A DNA stretch of 35,360 nt from contig JAUZQQ010000041.1 in NCBI GenBank assembly GCA_030950905.1, positions 1-35,360 of the forward strand, in the 5' to 3' direction. Each line of letters begins with the position of its first letter. The first letter of the stretch is position 1. This DNA comes from Mariprofundaceae bacterium. Lineage in GTDB: Bacteria; Pseudomonadota; Zetaproteobacteria; Mariprofundales; Mariprofundaceae. A program made the position numbers and the translations under genes. Shown piece after piece: positions 27,414-35,360 of the stretch. The notes beneath the pieces were generated by a model. That model saw only the letters and a list, made by a program, of their open reading frames with translations, was not told where the DNA came from and made no database searches.

Positions 27414-28448
27414 TTATTTTCGAGACCAGCGAATCATATTTGCACCCCAAGCAAACCCACCAGCAAAAGCTTCCAGTAACAGCACTTGTCCATATTTCAG
27501 TCCACCCTGCCGATAAAGATGATTCAAGGCCAAAGGCACACTGGCGGAAGAAGTATTTGCATGTTGATCAACAGTGATAACCATGCGCTCCAATGGCAAA
27601 TGTAATTTTTTTGCCGTTGCATGCAAGATGCGAATATTTGCTTGGTGGGGAATCAACCAATCAATATCACTTTTTTTCATGGCATTGGCCGCAAGCACTT
27701 CAGTAACGACTTCGCCCAATTTGTTCACAGCAATGCGAAACACTTCATTGCCACGCATGTGAATGGCCGATACACCAGCGGCATCCACGTTCATACTGAC
27801 GCTTTGCCCTGACTGGGGTGGTCGCCCTCGATTTGCATGTTTGGCCATCAGTAATTCACGGTAAGCACCATCACAATGCAATACTGAACGCATTATACCA
27901 CAAGCATCATCATCACCGATCGAAAGAACAACTGCGCCAGCACCATCGCCAAACAGCACACAGGTATTGCGATCGCTCCAGTCCACAATGCGTGACATCG
28001 ATTCTGCGCCAATTAATAACACATGACGAAACATGCCTGCCCGCATCATGCCTTCAAGCTGCGCTAAACCATAAACAAAACCTGAACACACAGCCTGAAT
28101 ATCCCAAGCGGGAAACCCTTGCCCCCCCAGCTTGGCTTGCACAATGCTTGCCGTTGCAGGAAAAATCATGTCAGGGGTGGTGGTGGCCACAACCAATGCA
28201 TCCAAATCAGCGACTATCAGGCCTGCGTCATCCAATGCCTGCTTGCCTGCCTTGCAAGCCAAGTCAGCTGTCATTTCGTCAGGGGCAACAAGATGCCGTT
28301 GGGTAATGCCAGTGCGGCTGCGGATCCATTCGTCCGAGGTATCAACCATTGCCGCCAATTCATCGTTGCTCATTACCCGTTCGGGCAAATATCCACCAAG
28401 CCCGCGAATATGAACAGTGGCTTGCTTGCTTGCTAGCAATGGATTCAT
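27414..28448 (-). CDS. fabH: Beta-ketoacyl-ACP synthase III
   Basis: GLGGYLPERVMSNDELA...IRSRTGI, DIQAVCSGFVYGL, PHQANIRI, GGFAWGA. Confidence 0.96.
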   Translation of the reverse strand: MNPLLASKQATVHIRGLGGYLPERVMSNDELAAMVDTSDEWIRSRTGITQRHLVAPDEMTADLACKAGKQALDDAGLIVADLDALVVATTTPDMIFPATASIVQAKLGGQGFPAWDIQAVCSGFVYGLAQLEGMMRAGMFRHVLLIGAESMSRIVDWSDRNTCVLFGDGAGAVVLSIGDDDACGIMRSVLHCDGAYRELLMAKHANRGRPPQSGQSVSMNVDAAGVSAIHMRGNEVFRIAVNKLGEVVTEVLAANAMKKSDIDWLIPHQANIRILHATAKKLHLPLERMVITVDQHANTSSASVPLALNHLYRQGGLKYGQVLLLEAFAGGFAWGANMIRWSRK

Positions 28449-29446
28449 GCAGGTACGGTCATATTATTCATCTTATTGGCAATCGCTGTTTTTAAGTTTG
28501 CACGAACCTCAACGCAGGCGGCATTGATGGCACAAGATAACGCATAGGCATCAGAGGAGCCATGGCTTTTTACCACCACACCGTTAAGCCCCATCAATGG
28601 TGCGCCATTGTGTTCGCTAGGGTGCAGTGTTTCTTTGAGGTTTTTTAAGGCAGGCATGGCCAACCATGCGCCCGCCTTGCTGCGTATCGAAGATTGCAGC
28701 TCTTGTTTCATTTGATCCAAAATATAACGGGCGATACCTTCCATTGATTTTAATGCAATATTACCCACAAAACCATCACAGATAATAACGTCAACATGAC
28801 CTGTAAATAAGTCTGTTCCTTCGACATTGCCGATGAAATTCAAATCAGTTTTTGCCAATTGCTGGGCCGCATATTTAACAACATCCGTACCCTTGATGTC
28901 TTCTGTGCCAACGTTAAGCAAGCCAATACGCGGCGAAGTATCACCGCAAATAACTTCGCGATAACAATGCCCCATAACACCAAATTGAATCAGATGGTTT
29001 GATGAACACTCAATATTAGCACCGATATCCAACAGCAGCGTGCCACCATGCTTAGATGGAATCATCGCAGCAATCGCAGGTCGATCGATACCAGGAATGG
29101 TTTTCATAATCATTTTAGAAATCGCCATTAATGCGCCTGTATTGCCACCACTAACCAATGCATCCCAATGACCATCACGAACAGCCCGTGCACCAACATG
29201 AATGGAAGAATTGCGTTTTCGACGTGCAGCAAGGGCTGGTGGATCACACATCTCAATGATATCTTCTGATTCAACCCGTTCAACACGGTCTTTAAGACCG
29301 TACTTTTCTAAAGCAGGATTGACGATTTCAGGCCGACCAACAATACCAAGTGTTGGTGGGTCTGGCTTCTCCAGTATTAATATCATCGCCTCAAGCACTA
29401 CATCAGGAGCAAGATCGCCACCATGACCATCAATCAGAATGCGCAT
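28445..29446 (-). CDS. plsX: Phosphate acyltransferase PlsX
   Basis: GGDLAPDVVLEA, SGGNTGALMA, DIGANIECSS, ICDGFVGNIALKSMEG; operon with fabH and rpmF. Confidence 0.95.
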   Translation of the reverse strand: MRILIDGHGGDLAPDVVLEAMILILEKPDPPTLGIVGRPEIVNPALEKYGLKDRVERVESEDIIEMCDPPALAARRKRNSSIHVGARAVRDGHWDALVSGGNTGALMAISKMIMKTIPGIDRPAIAAMIPSKHGGTLLLDIGANIECSSNHLIQFGVMGHCYREVICGDTSPRIGLLNVGTEDIKGTDVVKYAAQQLAKTDLNFIGNVEGTDLFTGHVDVIICDGFVGNIALKSMEGIARYILDQMKQELQSSIRSKAGAWLAMPALKNLKETLHPSEHNGAPLMGLNGVVVKSHGSSDAYALSCAINAACVEVRANLKTAIANKMNNMTVPA

Positions 29447-29494
29447 CGAAATCTCCAGTTTTTTACAGTAGGCTTTCTATTGTCAAGAAAGAAT

Positions 29495-29659
29495 TTAGAT
29501 TTGGCGATCCTTGTATGTGCCACAATGACCGCATGCATGGTGCGAACGAACGGCTTCGCCACAATTGGTGCATATTTGAACATTTGCCATGGTCAAACCA
29601 TCATGCGCACGACGCATATTACGTTTGGATTTACTGGTTTTTCTCTTAGGAACTGCCAT
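29495..29659 (-). CDS. rpmF: 50S ribosomal protein L32 (54 aa, missing from the ORF track)
   Basis: Hand translation MAVPKRKTSKSKRNMRRAHDGLTMANVQICTNCGEAVRSHHACGHCGTYKDRQI, with CxxC...CxxC zinc ribbon. Confidence 0.95.
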   Translation of the reverse strand: MAVPKRKTSKSKRNMRRAHDGLTMANVQICTNCGEAVRSHHACGHCGTYKDRQI

Positions 29660-29725
29660 ATTATACTCCCTACTGGGGTAGCCCAGTATTCAATACGAAT
29701 CAATAATTCGCGTGTTTATTTTTTA

Positions 29726-29887
29726 CTACTTTAACTTTTTTAACGCTGCAAAAGGGTGTTTTTCTCTATCATCACCTTTAAGCGTGGTGCTGTCCAAACA
29801 AAAGTCACGTTGGTTTTTTTTCTTGCAACGAGCACAATGACGTTTAATATGCAGTGAAACAGATCGTTGCCCAAAAAGAGCGCGGCA
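29726..29887 (-). pseudogene. yceD: C-terminal remnant of YceD/DUF177 family protein
   Basis: Open frame with no start codon after an in-frame TAA: CRALFGQRSVSLHIKRHCARCKKKNQRDFCLDSTTLKGDDREKHPFAALKKLK*; the HPFAALKKLK end resembles the DUF177 C-terminus (NPFAVLxxLK) and the position just upstream of rpmF is the usual yceD site. Confidence 0.65.
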
Positions 29888-29993
29888 TTATCATGGAAAA
29901 AAAAGTTCAGTCAAGAACAAGACACCAAGCGCGACGACTATTTACTGAATATACTTAATTTTTACCCGTATCTTTTTTTGGTGCACAAGCTCG

Positions 29994-32801
29994 CTACCCT
30001 TTAAGGTAATCCACCAGGTTTTTTATTTTAAGTTCAAACCACGCTTTCTTGTGAAAACCAGTGCGCCCTTCATATTTTCTTGAATCAAAGAATAGACGAT
30101 CTAAAATAAGTAGCTCGTAAATATTGACCCAACGCCCATTTTTACGAATGGAAACGTCAGGATTAATAATATACTGCCCTCGCTTTGTTCGTTTAAAGAT
30201 TTTTCTATTGTAGAGCGCTGTTCCTTGACATTCGTTTTTTGATAACATACTGGAAATATAGGTTTGTTTTTTGCGGTAGTGAGGCAGCACACTATCAGGG
30301 AAGGTTTTAAGCATCGCCGTTAATCCTGCTGCATTAAACGCATGTTCACGATGAACCCATGCTTGAGGAATACTGCGATAGAAACTCGCAATCATTATAT
30401 TTAACAAGACAAACTCCATGGTGCGACGCAGCAGCTTCAGCAGGCGACCATCCACCTGCAATGTGATTTCTGCAGGAGCCAGCAGCCCGTAAACTTCAGG
30501 CAAAGAGCGTTTGGCAAACTTTTCATCCACACAGGCCTGTTCCAATGCGATCTGAAACGCATTGAAGCCATTGTTGTTACAAAGCTCGGTGTCTGCACCG
30601 ATTTCGCACAGCTTTTCTACCAAATCCGCATTGCCGAAACGAGCCGCCAACATCAGCGGTGTATGGTTGAATAGGTCACGGAAATCCACACCATATTCAT
30701 CAACCTTACGCATGATGTTGCTGGTGTTTTTAAAGGTGTACAGGGTGAAATATTTTCGGTTGAGTAGATCCAACCCCTTGCCAATGTTTTTAGCGGGTGT
30801 AAAACCAGAGCATTCAAGTTTATTCAGCCGTTTGAGATCATGATGCACCAGTGCATATTCAAAAAGGGGTAATTTTGCTTTTTTATTGCCTTGGGTGAGT
30901 GCCAAGTCATCCAGTTGGGTCAGCGCTTCACCCACCAGCGGTTTCCAATTAATCTTCTTCTGCTTTAAAATTCTACTGCGGATTTCATCAGCTTGATCGG
31001 TTTTACCCTGAAGCTCAAGCTTGCGTGCTTCTTCCCGCCACTCTTCAAAGCAGGAGTTTTGCTCGGCCATTTTCAGAGAAATTTGGGCATCATGCAAGCC
31101 CATCAATGTAAGAATCGGGTGCTCAGGCTCCTTTTCGATCAAATAAAGGTTTTTAATAGCCCTTGTGATGGCAACATAAAAGGCATTGATATGGAATTTA
31201 TAAATTTCCAATGATTTATCACTTTTATCTTTGACCCGAGCAAAAGTCAGCTGATCCACATGCAGATCATCCACATGCACGCCCTCGGCAATGGTGGCAA
31301 ACCGTTTAAGATCGGAAGCAACAAAGTTGTAGAGGATAATATTTTCATATTCCAATCCTTTTGCCTCCTGTACAGAAAAAACCAGTGGTGTACTGAAATG
31401 TTTGCGTGCCTGATCCTTTAGCTCATCGCGCATGACAATAATAGCAAAACGGGTGGAATGACGGGTTTTTTTCTCCAACTCCAGCTTGATCTGTTCCCTA
31501 TCCTGCAAAAAGCAGATGTTTCCACGGTTGTGGGCATTGCTTTTAACCAAGTAATTGCTCTCTTTGTCGATAGAACCGAAGCGGGCATTTTTTAGCTTAA
31601 GCAGACGATTGGCTACCTCGGTGACTTCTGGTGAATTGCGGTAGTTGGTATTAAGGACAGTAATTAATTCACGGGGTTGTGCGCTAGTCTGATGGTGTTG
31701 CTGATGGAAAAAGCTTTTAATTTTCGACCATGAAAAAAAATTAGGGTGCACAATTTGATTCGAATCACCACAGATAATAAATTCACCCGCTTGGTTTAGC
31801 GATTTAAGTATCAGTGCAAGCTGTACGCTCGTGATGTCTTGCACTTCATCAATAATAATAAAGTCGTAACATGGCTGAACACGCTCAGCGTAGTGATGGC
31901 AGATAATATTGCTGTCGTACAACGTCTCTTTGTCAATAAAACGATGATAGCTTTCAAAGAGATTGTATACCTCTTCGCGTTCATTCTGCTGAAAAATAGA
32001 TTGCTTGATGCCCAATTGCAGGTATTCATCCCGACTCAACCAGCCTTTATCGCTCATTGTGCCCGTGATCACCCCCTTAAATTCCTCCACCAACTTGTGT
32101 GCATCGTTTAAGCTTCGACTTTTACGCGTCTGCGCAAACCAGCGATTAAAGTCTTGAAAGTTCACTTCACGACCAGATGGAATATGGATGGATTCGAGAA
32201 ACTCTTGAAAGGAGAAAAAGTCCACCTGCTGATCTTCATTGTCGTAACGCAGGCTGTAGTAGATATCACGCGAATTCTTTACCAAATAAGGGGAGTGGGT
32301 GACATAGAGTACATCCCCAATGGCGTGTTTCATCTTCTCCAACGTCAACGCCGTTTTACCACTTCCCGCCGAGCCGATGATGATCACCGGAGGATTTAAG
32401 GCATAGACCGAATGTTGCGTTGAATCAAATGAAATAACCTTATCTAAAATGTTAAAAGTATGACTTTTCTCATTGAGGTAAACCAGTGATTCAGGTTCTT
32501 CATCCAGTTCGTCAATGCTTGCTATTTTGCTCTCATCAATGCTTGCCCCGTGTTCTAAAAAGCGTGATTTTTCGTAGGCATGGTTAGCAATAAACTCCAA
32601 AATGAGTGCGTACCGCTGCCCATCATGTTGGTAGATGGAGAACAAAAGCCGATGATGAATATCCAGCCTACTGCGATAAAGGTTGGGGCCAACTTTCTTC
32701 ACATCAGCAGATTTAAAATCATCAGCCTCAAGCAGAGCTTTCATTTTGGCGAACCCAGGAATTTTTTTGACATTCAATTCGTTGTAGAGCAGTACTTTCA
32801 T
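29994..32801 (-). CDS. Multidomain protein: N-terminal RelE/ParE-like segment, SF1 (UvrD/Rep-type) helicase, ankyrin repeats, uncharacterised C-terminus
   Basis: Walker A GSAGSGKTAL, Walker B IIIDEVQDITSVQ, CGDSNQIVHP, NTNYRNSPEVTEVA, SVQEAKGLEYENIILYNF, AFYVAITRAIKNLYLIE; ankyrin-like NHTPLMLAARFGNADLVEKLCEIGADTELCNNNGFNAFQIALE. Listed 951 aa ORF begins at a TTG (32849); first ATG is at 32801. Confidence 0.85.
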   Translation of the reverse strand: MKVLLYNELNVKKIPGFAKMKALLEADDFKSADVKKVGPNLYRSRLDIHHRLLFSIYQHDGQRYALILEFIANHAYEKSRFLEHGASIDESKIASIDELDEEPESLVYLNEKSHTFNILDKVISFDSTQHSVYALNPPVIIIGSAGSGKTALTLEKMKHAIGDVLYVTHSPYLVKNSRDIYYSLRYDNEDQQVDFFSFQEFLESIHIPSGREVNFQDFNRWFAQTRKSRSLNDAHKLVEEFKGVITGTMSDKGWLSRDEYLQLGIKQSIFQQNEREEVYNLFESYHRFIDKETLYDSNIICHHYAERVQPCYDFIIIDEVQDITSVQLALILKSLNQAGEFIICGDSNQIVHPNFFSWSKIKSFFHQQHHQTSAQPRELITVLNTNYRNSPEVTEVANRLLKLKNARFGSIDKESNYLVKSNAHNRGNICFLQDREQIKLELEKKTRHSTRFAIIVMRDELKDQARKHFSTPLVFSVQEAKGLEYENIILYNFVASDLKRFATIAEGVHVDDLHVDQLTFARVKDKSDKSLEIYKFHINAFYVAITRAIKNLYLIEKEPEHPILTLMGLHDAQISLKMAEQNSCFEEWREEARKLELQGKTDQADEIRSRILKQKKINWKPLVGEALTQLDDLALTQGNKKAKLPLFEYALVHHDLKRLNKLECSGFTPAKNIGKGLDLLNRKYFTLYTFKNTSNIMRKVDEYGVDFRDLFNHTPLMLAARFGNADLVEKLCEIGADTELCNNNGFNAFQIALEQACVDEKFAKRSLPEVYGLLAPAEITLQVDGRLLKLLRRTMEFVLLNIMIASFYRSIPQAWVHREHAFNAAGLTAMLKTFPDSVLPHYRKKQTYISSMLSKNECQGTALYNRKIFKRTKRGQYIINPDVSIRKNGRWVNIYELLILDRLFFDSRKYEGRTGFHKKAWFELKIKNLVDYLKG

Positions 32802-32830
32802 GGGCGATACCGTACCATTATTTTCCTTGA

Positions 32831-33475
32831 TTACACTTTGTTCTTGCAATCTACGGGGTGTCCCGTCTTAAACAGGAAGTCTTTTAATGTCAGCCAAGCA
32901 GCCAAACATAAACCACTGACCAAGCCAAAGGCATGGGCTTGCCAAACGACATGAAAGGACGTTTCATTGCCGCTAAAAATAGAGATATGAGCTGCCTCTA
33001 GGATTATTTTTAATACGCTTAATAAAAACAATAAAACAACAATCAATCGCAGCTTAAAATTATCGCTCGTCGCTATGACATCGCACAAGGTATAGATCCA
33101 CAATGCCATGATAAAACCCGATAGACCAGCGAAGTATTCCAGCTTTGGTAGGCAGTGAAAAATATAAACCGTCGTTAGCAGTGTTGATGTGCAGTATAAA
33201 AAAAGAAGGTGTGATCGTTTGCGTCGTTCAAGCAATAGCATAAGCGGCCATGCCAATGATAGATTCAGCAAAAGATGTTGCCATGAGAAATGAATCAATG
33301 GCGCAGTCAAAAGTCGCCACCATTGATCTTCGTATATCAACAATGAGCGTTGATAAATCAACCCTGATGCAGGCCATTCCAGTGCATAAAACAACAGCAC
33401 TAAAACGAGCATCATGCTACTTAGAAGTCTATCCAAGAAGAGCACGCGTAGCGAGGTGTTTTTATTTTTCATCAT
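32831..33475 (-). CDS. Rhomboid-family intramembrane protease, rhombosortase-like
   Basis: Multi-TM; APLIHFSWQHLLLNLSLAW, catalytic-type FAGLSGFIMAL and VVWQAHAFGLVSGL. Confidence 0.82.
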   Translation of the reverse strand: MMKNKNTSLRVLFLDRLLSSMMLVLVLLFYALEWPASGLIYQRSLLIYEDQWWRLLTAPLIHFSWQHLLLNLSLAWPLMLLLERRKRSHLLFLYCTSTLLTTVYIFHCLPKLEYFAGLSGFIMALWIYTLCDVIATSDNFKLRLIVVLLFLLSVLKIILEAAHISIFSGNETSFHVVWQAHAFGLVSGLCLAAWLTLKDFLFKTGHPVDCKNKV

Positions 33476-33520
33476 GATTTTTAGCGTGTGAGGGGAATTA
33501 CCTTATTACGAATCTATGTA

Positions 33521-34339
33521 TTACGCATTGTCATGACGCTTTCGCCAAAACACCCCCATCAGTCCGATCAACAACAGCATATTAAACCAACCCATTGCAC
33601 CACCACCATAACCACTGCGATGTTCAACGCGATATTCTTTGGGCGAGGTCTTCACTTTTTCTCGAAACGCTTGTAATTTTTTATCCAAAGCAACAATCAA
33701 ATCCGCGCTTGCCTCTGTAAAACCTGTTTGAGCATCTTTACGCAGTTGCTCGCTTAAATTAATCGGCGTTGCAGTGCTATGAATATGACTTACGCCAGGT
33801 GCTCTAAATAACATTTTGTGGCTGACAACATCGTAAACAGCTGCATCCACCATGGTGTGGGTATCGTTTTTTTCACCGGGGACTATATAGGCTCCAATCA
33901 AGGTCCAGTAGGTTATGGAAGCGAGACCTTCACCCGTAAATCGTGATTGATCATAGGATAGCAGTACAATTACATCCAAACCAAACATCGTCGCCATTTG
34001 ATCGACATTGGCAAAACTTCCTTTGGGTTGTAAATAAGCACTGGGAATAATTTCGATGTTTTTAACAAATTTATATTGAGAAAAATGCTTTTTAACGGTC
34101 TGCATGAGGCGGACTTTGCGTTCTTCATTGATGGCTTTTATACTGCCAGCATCATCGGGGACAAAAGCAATGCCTACGCGCAGTGGAAGGGGTAAATAGG
34201 GTATTTCTGGCACCTCTATAGGTTGTGCTTGCTTGGGGTATAAATATTTAACGACGCTGCTGCTGTAATGATCGCTGCGATTGGTTACACAAGCAGTGCT
34301 TACTCCCAACACCAGTAGTGCACATAAAATAATTCTCAT
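33521..34339 (-). CDS. Lipoprotein with GlyGly-CTERM-like C-terminus (candidate rhombosortase target)
   Basis: N-terminus MRIILCALLVLGVSTAC (lipobox); C-terminus GYGGGAMGWFNMLLLIGLMGVFWRKRHDNA: Gly-rich motif, TM, basic tail. Confidence 0.8.
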   Translation of the reverse strand: MRIILCALLVLGVSTACVTNRSDHYSSSVVKYLYPKQAQPIEVPEIPYLPLPLRVGIAFVPDDAGSIKAINEERKVRLMQTVKKHFSQYKFVKNIEIIPSAYLQPKGSFANVDQMATMFGLDVIVLLSYDQSRFTGEGLASITYWTLIGAYIVPGEKNDTHTMVDAAVYDVVSHKMLFRAPGVSHIHSTATPINLSEQLRKDAQTGFTEASADLIVALDKKLQAFREKVKTSPKEYRVEHRSGYGGGAMGWFNMLLLIGLMGVFWRKRHDNA

Positions 34340-34479
34340 TTACAAGCTCCTAGAATAATTCAATGCTGCATCGCCCTGTAAAACAATGCAATATTCAATT
34401 CTCTTTTTTGCGGCGATAATCTGCGTTAGGCTTGATTGAGCGTGGCACGCAGCAGTGACAAATTAGCAAGCGTATGAAT

Positions 34480-34767
34480 TTATCTGCGTCGACGCTTAAT
34501 GCTGTCTTCCAGGCTTTTTTTGGCACTGAAGTGCGCCCAAATATCAGAGATGACAGCCATGGCCATCACCGCCAATAACACATCAGGATGAATGCCCAGC
34601 AATACACTTAGCTCTTCTACCCCAGCATTTTGAAAAAACACTTCCCAAGCCCAAATCAACATAAGAAAATGACCGAGAATCATGACCAACAGCATAAAAA
34701 CTGTCCAAGACCCACTGACAACAAGTGTGACAAAGGATGTTTGGCCAGGTATTCTAGCCATCTTCAT
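34480..34767 (-). CDS. Small membrane protein of unknown function
   Basis: 95 aa with two hydrophobic segments, basic C-terminus KRRRR; start overlaps the bamE 3' end. Confidence 0.6.
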   Translation of the reverse strand: MKMARIPGQTSFVTLVVSGSWTVFMLLVMILGHFLMLIWAWEVFFQNAGVEELSVLLGIHPDVLLAVMAMAVISDIWAHFSAKKSLEDSIKRRRR

Positions 34768-35080
34768 GTTCCTTTTTTTCTATATTGAAGCGGTGAATGT
34801 TTGTCACGCGCAATGATTTATCATAGTTTATTTCAATTCGACGAATAAAAGCCACATCTGTTTCTTGATTTTCATATTGCTCAATATAATAAACATGACG
34901 GGGATGAAGGGGGTCATTCATTGCAGGCGAACCCATCAATGTTTCTACTTGAAACTTGGAATCACCCACCTTGATTTGCGCAAGCTTGCTTGTCTTAAGC
35001 ACATTGCCTTGTTGAATGATTCGATTGTGACAAGCGGAAAACATTAGCACAATACTGACCAGAACCCATAGTTTAAGCAT
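34754..35080 (-). CDS. bamE: BamE/SmpA-like outer membrane assembly lipoprotein
   Basis: Lipobox (MFSAC), KLAQIKVGDSKFQVETLMGSPAMNDPLHPRHVYYIEQYENQE typical of the BamE fold. Confidence 0.8.
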   Translation of the reverse strand: MLKLWVLVSIVLMFSACHNRIIQQGNVLKTSKLAQIKVGDSKFQVETLMGSPAMNDPLHPRHVYYIEQYENQETDVAFIRRIEINYDKSLRVTNIHRFNIEKKEHEDG

Positions 35081-35360
35081 TATTTGCCTCCAGTGGCCCA
35101 CGTTGTCCTCGTTTGAGTCTTTGAATATAATCGTGCATACCTTGCTCTAAGGTATGGCTCGGTTGCCATTGCAAAATCCGCTGCGCTTCAGACATATCGG
35201 CTTCAGTATGCATTTGATAAAAATCAAAGGGATTATCAATATATTCAATATCAAATGACATGCCAAGATTGTTGCCCAGAATGGTTACAACATCATTAAA
35301 ACAACGTGCCGTACCAGAACCAACATTACATACGCCAGAAACACTGCTGTTCAAGGCAGC
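35073..35360 (-). CDS. hldD: ADP-glyceromanno-heptose 6-epimerase, C-terminal part (runs off window end)
   Basis: GVCNVGSGTARCFNDVV...IEYIDNPFDFYQMHTEADMSEAQRIL...SLEQG-like tail; matches the HldD C-terminal pattern. Confidence 0.82.
   Translation of the reverse strand, partial: AALNSSVSGVCNVGSGTARCFNDVVTILGNNLGMSFDIEYIDNPFDFYQMHTEADMSEAQRILQWQPSHTLEQGMHDYIQRLKRGQRGPLEANNA

Noticed and set aside
27818-28306. 162 aa plus-strand ORF, His-rich
   Set aside because: Antisense to fabH; His/Gln richness is a by-product of the opposite strand.

Overview
Bacterial chromosome segment with dense coding and few gaps. From left to right: (1) the start of tuf (minus) preceded by a Thr(GGT)/Gly/Tyr/Thr(TGT) tRNA cluster in the classic tufB arrangement, a small EF-hand protein, rpsT, a DEAD-box helicase and a CbbY-like HAD phosphatase; (2) ftsE-ftsX and pstS-pstC-pstA-pstB (minus); (3) a plus-strand nutrient/chemosensory block: solitary PstS-like secreted protein, divergent Amt-family protein, PilG/PilH-like response regulators, CheW/PilI, an MCP, a ChpA-like hybrid CheA, two short CheW-like proteins and glnE; (4) a minus-strand lipid block rpmF-plsX-fabH-fabD-fabG-acpP-fabF-pabB; (5) an accessory-looking junction where only the C-terminal remnant of yceD (DUF177) remains, next to a large protein combining an N-terminal RelE/ParE-like segment, an SF1 (UvrD/Rep) helicase and ankyrin repeats; (6) a rhombosortase-like rhomboid protease beside a lipoprotein with a GlyGly-CTERM-like tail, a small membrane protein, bamE and a partial hldD. 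Main candidates for something new are the RelE-like/helicase/ankyrin protein beside the truncated yceD, the coupling of the chemosensory operon to Amt, PstS-like and GlnE functions, and the dedicated-looking rhombosortase/target pair. All calls come from reading the sequence and translations; no database search was run.
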